Shown here piece after piece: positions 4,243 through 5,402 of a stretch of DNA of 5,402 bases; positions within the stretch are counted from its first letter, which is position 1; each line of letters begins with the position of its first letter. The position numbers were made by a program, and so were the translations under genes. The notes beneath the pieces are model-generated. The model saw only the letters and a list, made by a program, of their open reading frames with translations. It had not been told where the DNA came from and ran no database searches. Source of the stretch: Rubrobacter sp. (GTDB lineage Bacteria; Actinomycetota; Rubrobacteria; Rubrobacterales; Rubrobacteraceae); NCBI GenBank assembly GCA_013815575.1, contig JACDFX010000171.1, forward strand, positions 1-5,402, read 5' to 3'.

Positions 4243-5402
4243 CTATTCGAAGAGTGGCGAGGCGGTGCTGGTGTAGGCGGTTAGCCAGTGGAGGTCTTCT
4301 TCGGTAAAGGGTTCTGTGGAGCGTCGGGTGGCGTAGACGACGCCGACGGGCTGGCCGCCCTGGAGGACGGGTACGGCGAGGGAGTTGGTCCAGCGGGCGT
4401 TGGTGCGGGCCTGGGGGAGGCGGCGCGGGCCGGTTACCGTGAGGGTTGGTTGGGAGCTGTCGGTGACGAGCCGGATCACGCCTCGGTCGGCGGCGGTGAG
4501 GGCGTGGGAGTCTCCGTCCAGGAGGGAGAGGCCGGGGGCCGACACGAGGACGACCCGGTCGGCCTTGAGTTCGCGGCGCATCTCTTCCGCCACTTGCTTT
4601 GGGGGAGCGGAGGGGTCCAGGTTCTCCGGCAGGGAGGGCTTGAAGACTAGGCGGGAGGAGAGTACGAAGTTCACGGCCGTCGCGGCCAGGATGCCGAGGA
4701 AGTTGAAGATCACGTAAAAAGGAAACTCGCCCGAGACATATTTCAGGAGCGGGTAGAAGACCGCGAAGTTCGCGCCGATGCCGACGACGGCGACCGGGTA
4801 GGCCAGGGCGCCGCGCAGGAGGAAGTGGATGCGGCTGGAGTGCCGGACATCGCGCCAGGTAAAGGCATTGTTCAGGAGGAAGTTGCTCAAGATCGAGAGC
4901 CCCACGGCGAACATCCAGGCGATCACCTTGTGCGCGTCGAAGACCTCGGCGAGCGTCACGAGCACGACGCTGTTGACGACCACGCCTGAAGCCCCAACGA
5001 GCGCGAACTTCCAGAAACGGCCCGCAGACGGCACGTACCAGAAGAGGCTCAGGATGTGCGTCAGGTACTCGAAACCCTGCCGCAAACTGGCCTTGGAGAC
5101 CCCCGCGTTGCGCGCCTGGAAGCCGAACGGCACCTCGGCGACCCGCAACTCCGGGGCACACACGAGTATCTCGAGCAGTACCTTGAACCCCGTCGGCCGG
5201 AACTGGATGCCCGAGATGGCCTCGTTGCGCACGAGGAAAAACCCCGTCATCGGATCGCTGGTCTTGCGTGCCTCTTTGAAGACCAGCTGGGCGAGGTACT
5301 TGCTCCCCACGGAGACGGCCCGCCGCGTGCGGCCGGCGAGCCCCTCGTAGCTGCCCCCGGGCGCGTACCGGCTCGCCACCACGACGTCGGCCTCGCCCGA
5401 AC
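4243..5402 (-). CDS. GT2 polyprenol-phosphate mannosyltransferase-like / GtrA membrane domain / GAF fusion (partial, N-terminus off the right edge)
   Basis: The visible 385 residues hold the end of a family 2 glycosyltransferase of the dolichol/polyprenol-phosphate mannose synthase type, which moves a sugar from a nucleotide donor to a polyprenyl phosphate at the inner face of the membrane. Signatures are ADVVVASRYAPGGS (4-17), DPMTGFFLVR (49-58), GFKVLLEIL (71-79), and EVPFGFQAR...GVSK (89-103). Four hydrophobic helices follow at about 129-154, 159-180, 195-222 and 226-253, with a GtrA-like pattern (KFALVGASGVVVN, LLNNAFTW, NFVLSSRLVF). GT2-GtrA fusions are known, for example Pyrococcus furiosus DPM synthase. 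After a Pro-rich linker (255-267), residues about 268-385 read as a GAF domain: EEMRRELKADRVVLV, SLAVPVLQGGQPVGVVYATR and PFTEEDLHWLTAY. That tail is unusual and would be cytoplasmic. The frame continues to the window edge without a stop. The stop is TAG at 4245-4243. The sugar and acceptor are not determined. Confidence 0.9.
   Translation of the reverse strand, partial: SGEADVVVASRYAPGGSYEGLAGRTRRAVSVGSKYLAQLVFKEARKTSDPMTGFFLVRNEAISGIQFRPTGFKVLLEILVCAPELRVAEVPFGFQARNAGVSKASLRQGFEYLTHILSLFWYVPSAGRFWKFALVGASGVVVNSVVLVTLAEVFDAHKVIAWMFAVGLSILSNFLLNNAFTWRDVRHSSRIHFLLRGALAYPVAVVGIGANFAVFYPLLKYVSGEFPFYVIFNFLGILAATAVNFVLSSRLVFKPSLPENLDPSAPPKQVAEEMRRELKADRVVLVSAPGLSLLDGDSHALTAADRGVIRLVTDSSQPTLTVTGPRRLPQARTNARWTNSLAVPVLQGGQPVGVVYATRRSTEPFTEEDLHWLTAYTSTASPLFE

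Noticed and set aside
4139..5161. A 340-codon minus-strand frame overlapping the glycosyltransferase and extending about 100 bases past its stop.
   Set aside because: It is Arg/Pro-rich low-complexity shadow of the GT2-GtrA-GAF frame. The part beyond the true stop shows no motif.

Overview
The window is a high-GC bacterial chromosome segment. Coding stretches run near 70% GC; one sampled 60-base line, 2461-2520, is 72%. Third-codon positions are strongly G/C biased and GTG starts occur. Together with the gene families this suggests a high-GC actinobacterium, possibly Rubrobacter-like. That assignment is inference from composition and protein style, because no rRNA or other marker is present. 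I see five protein genes, and no tRNA, rRNA, CRISPR array or intact insertion sequence.

Left part (1-2063, minus strand): three genes run right to left, in transcription order a HAD-superfamily phosphohydrolase (1371-2063), a SAM hydroxide adenosyltransferase of the DUF62 family (508-1326), and a two-helix membrane protein with a helical tail that leaves the window at position 1. The last two overlap by 8 bases and are probably translationally coupled. The HAD and SAM-hydrolase starts both lack a good Shine-Dalgarno sequence, and each has a -10-like hexamer exactly 6 bases before its ATG, so both may be leaderless.

Middle (2064-3705): an 88-base divergent spacer leads into two plus-strand acetyltransferases. 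The first is a RimJ/RimL-type GNAT protein (2152-2730). The second is a 308-residue protein with a degenerate N-terminal and a well-conserved C-terminal GNAT domain (2779-3705).

Convergent spacer (3706-4242): about 540 bases with no convincing gene. Its first part drops abruptly to about 42% GC (51 of 120 bases at 3721-3840). It then carries a series of inverted repeats, two of them followed by TTTT and so terminator-like. Its origin is unclear: a convergent terminator region, a relic of transferred DNA, or a structured RNA locus.

Right part (4243-5402, minus strand): the C-terminal 385 residues of a membrane glycosyltransferase. It contains the end of a GT2 polyprenol-phosphate mannosyltransferase-like catalytic domain, a four-helix GtrA-like membrane domain and a C-terminal GAF-like domain. 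This three-part fusion is the most distinctive protein here. I see no whole new defence or mobile system. The observations most worth following are the GT2-GtrA-GAF fusion, the hairpin-dense AT-rich spacer and the paired leaderless-looking starts.
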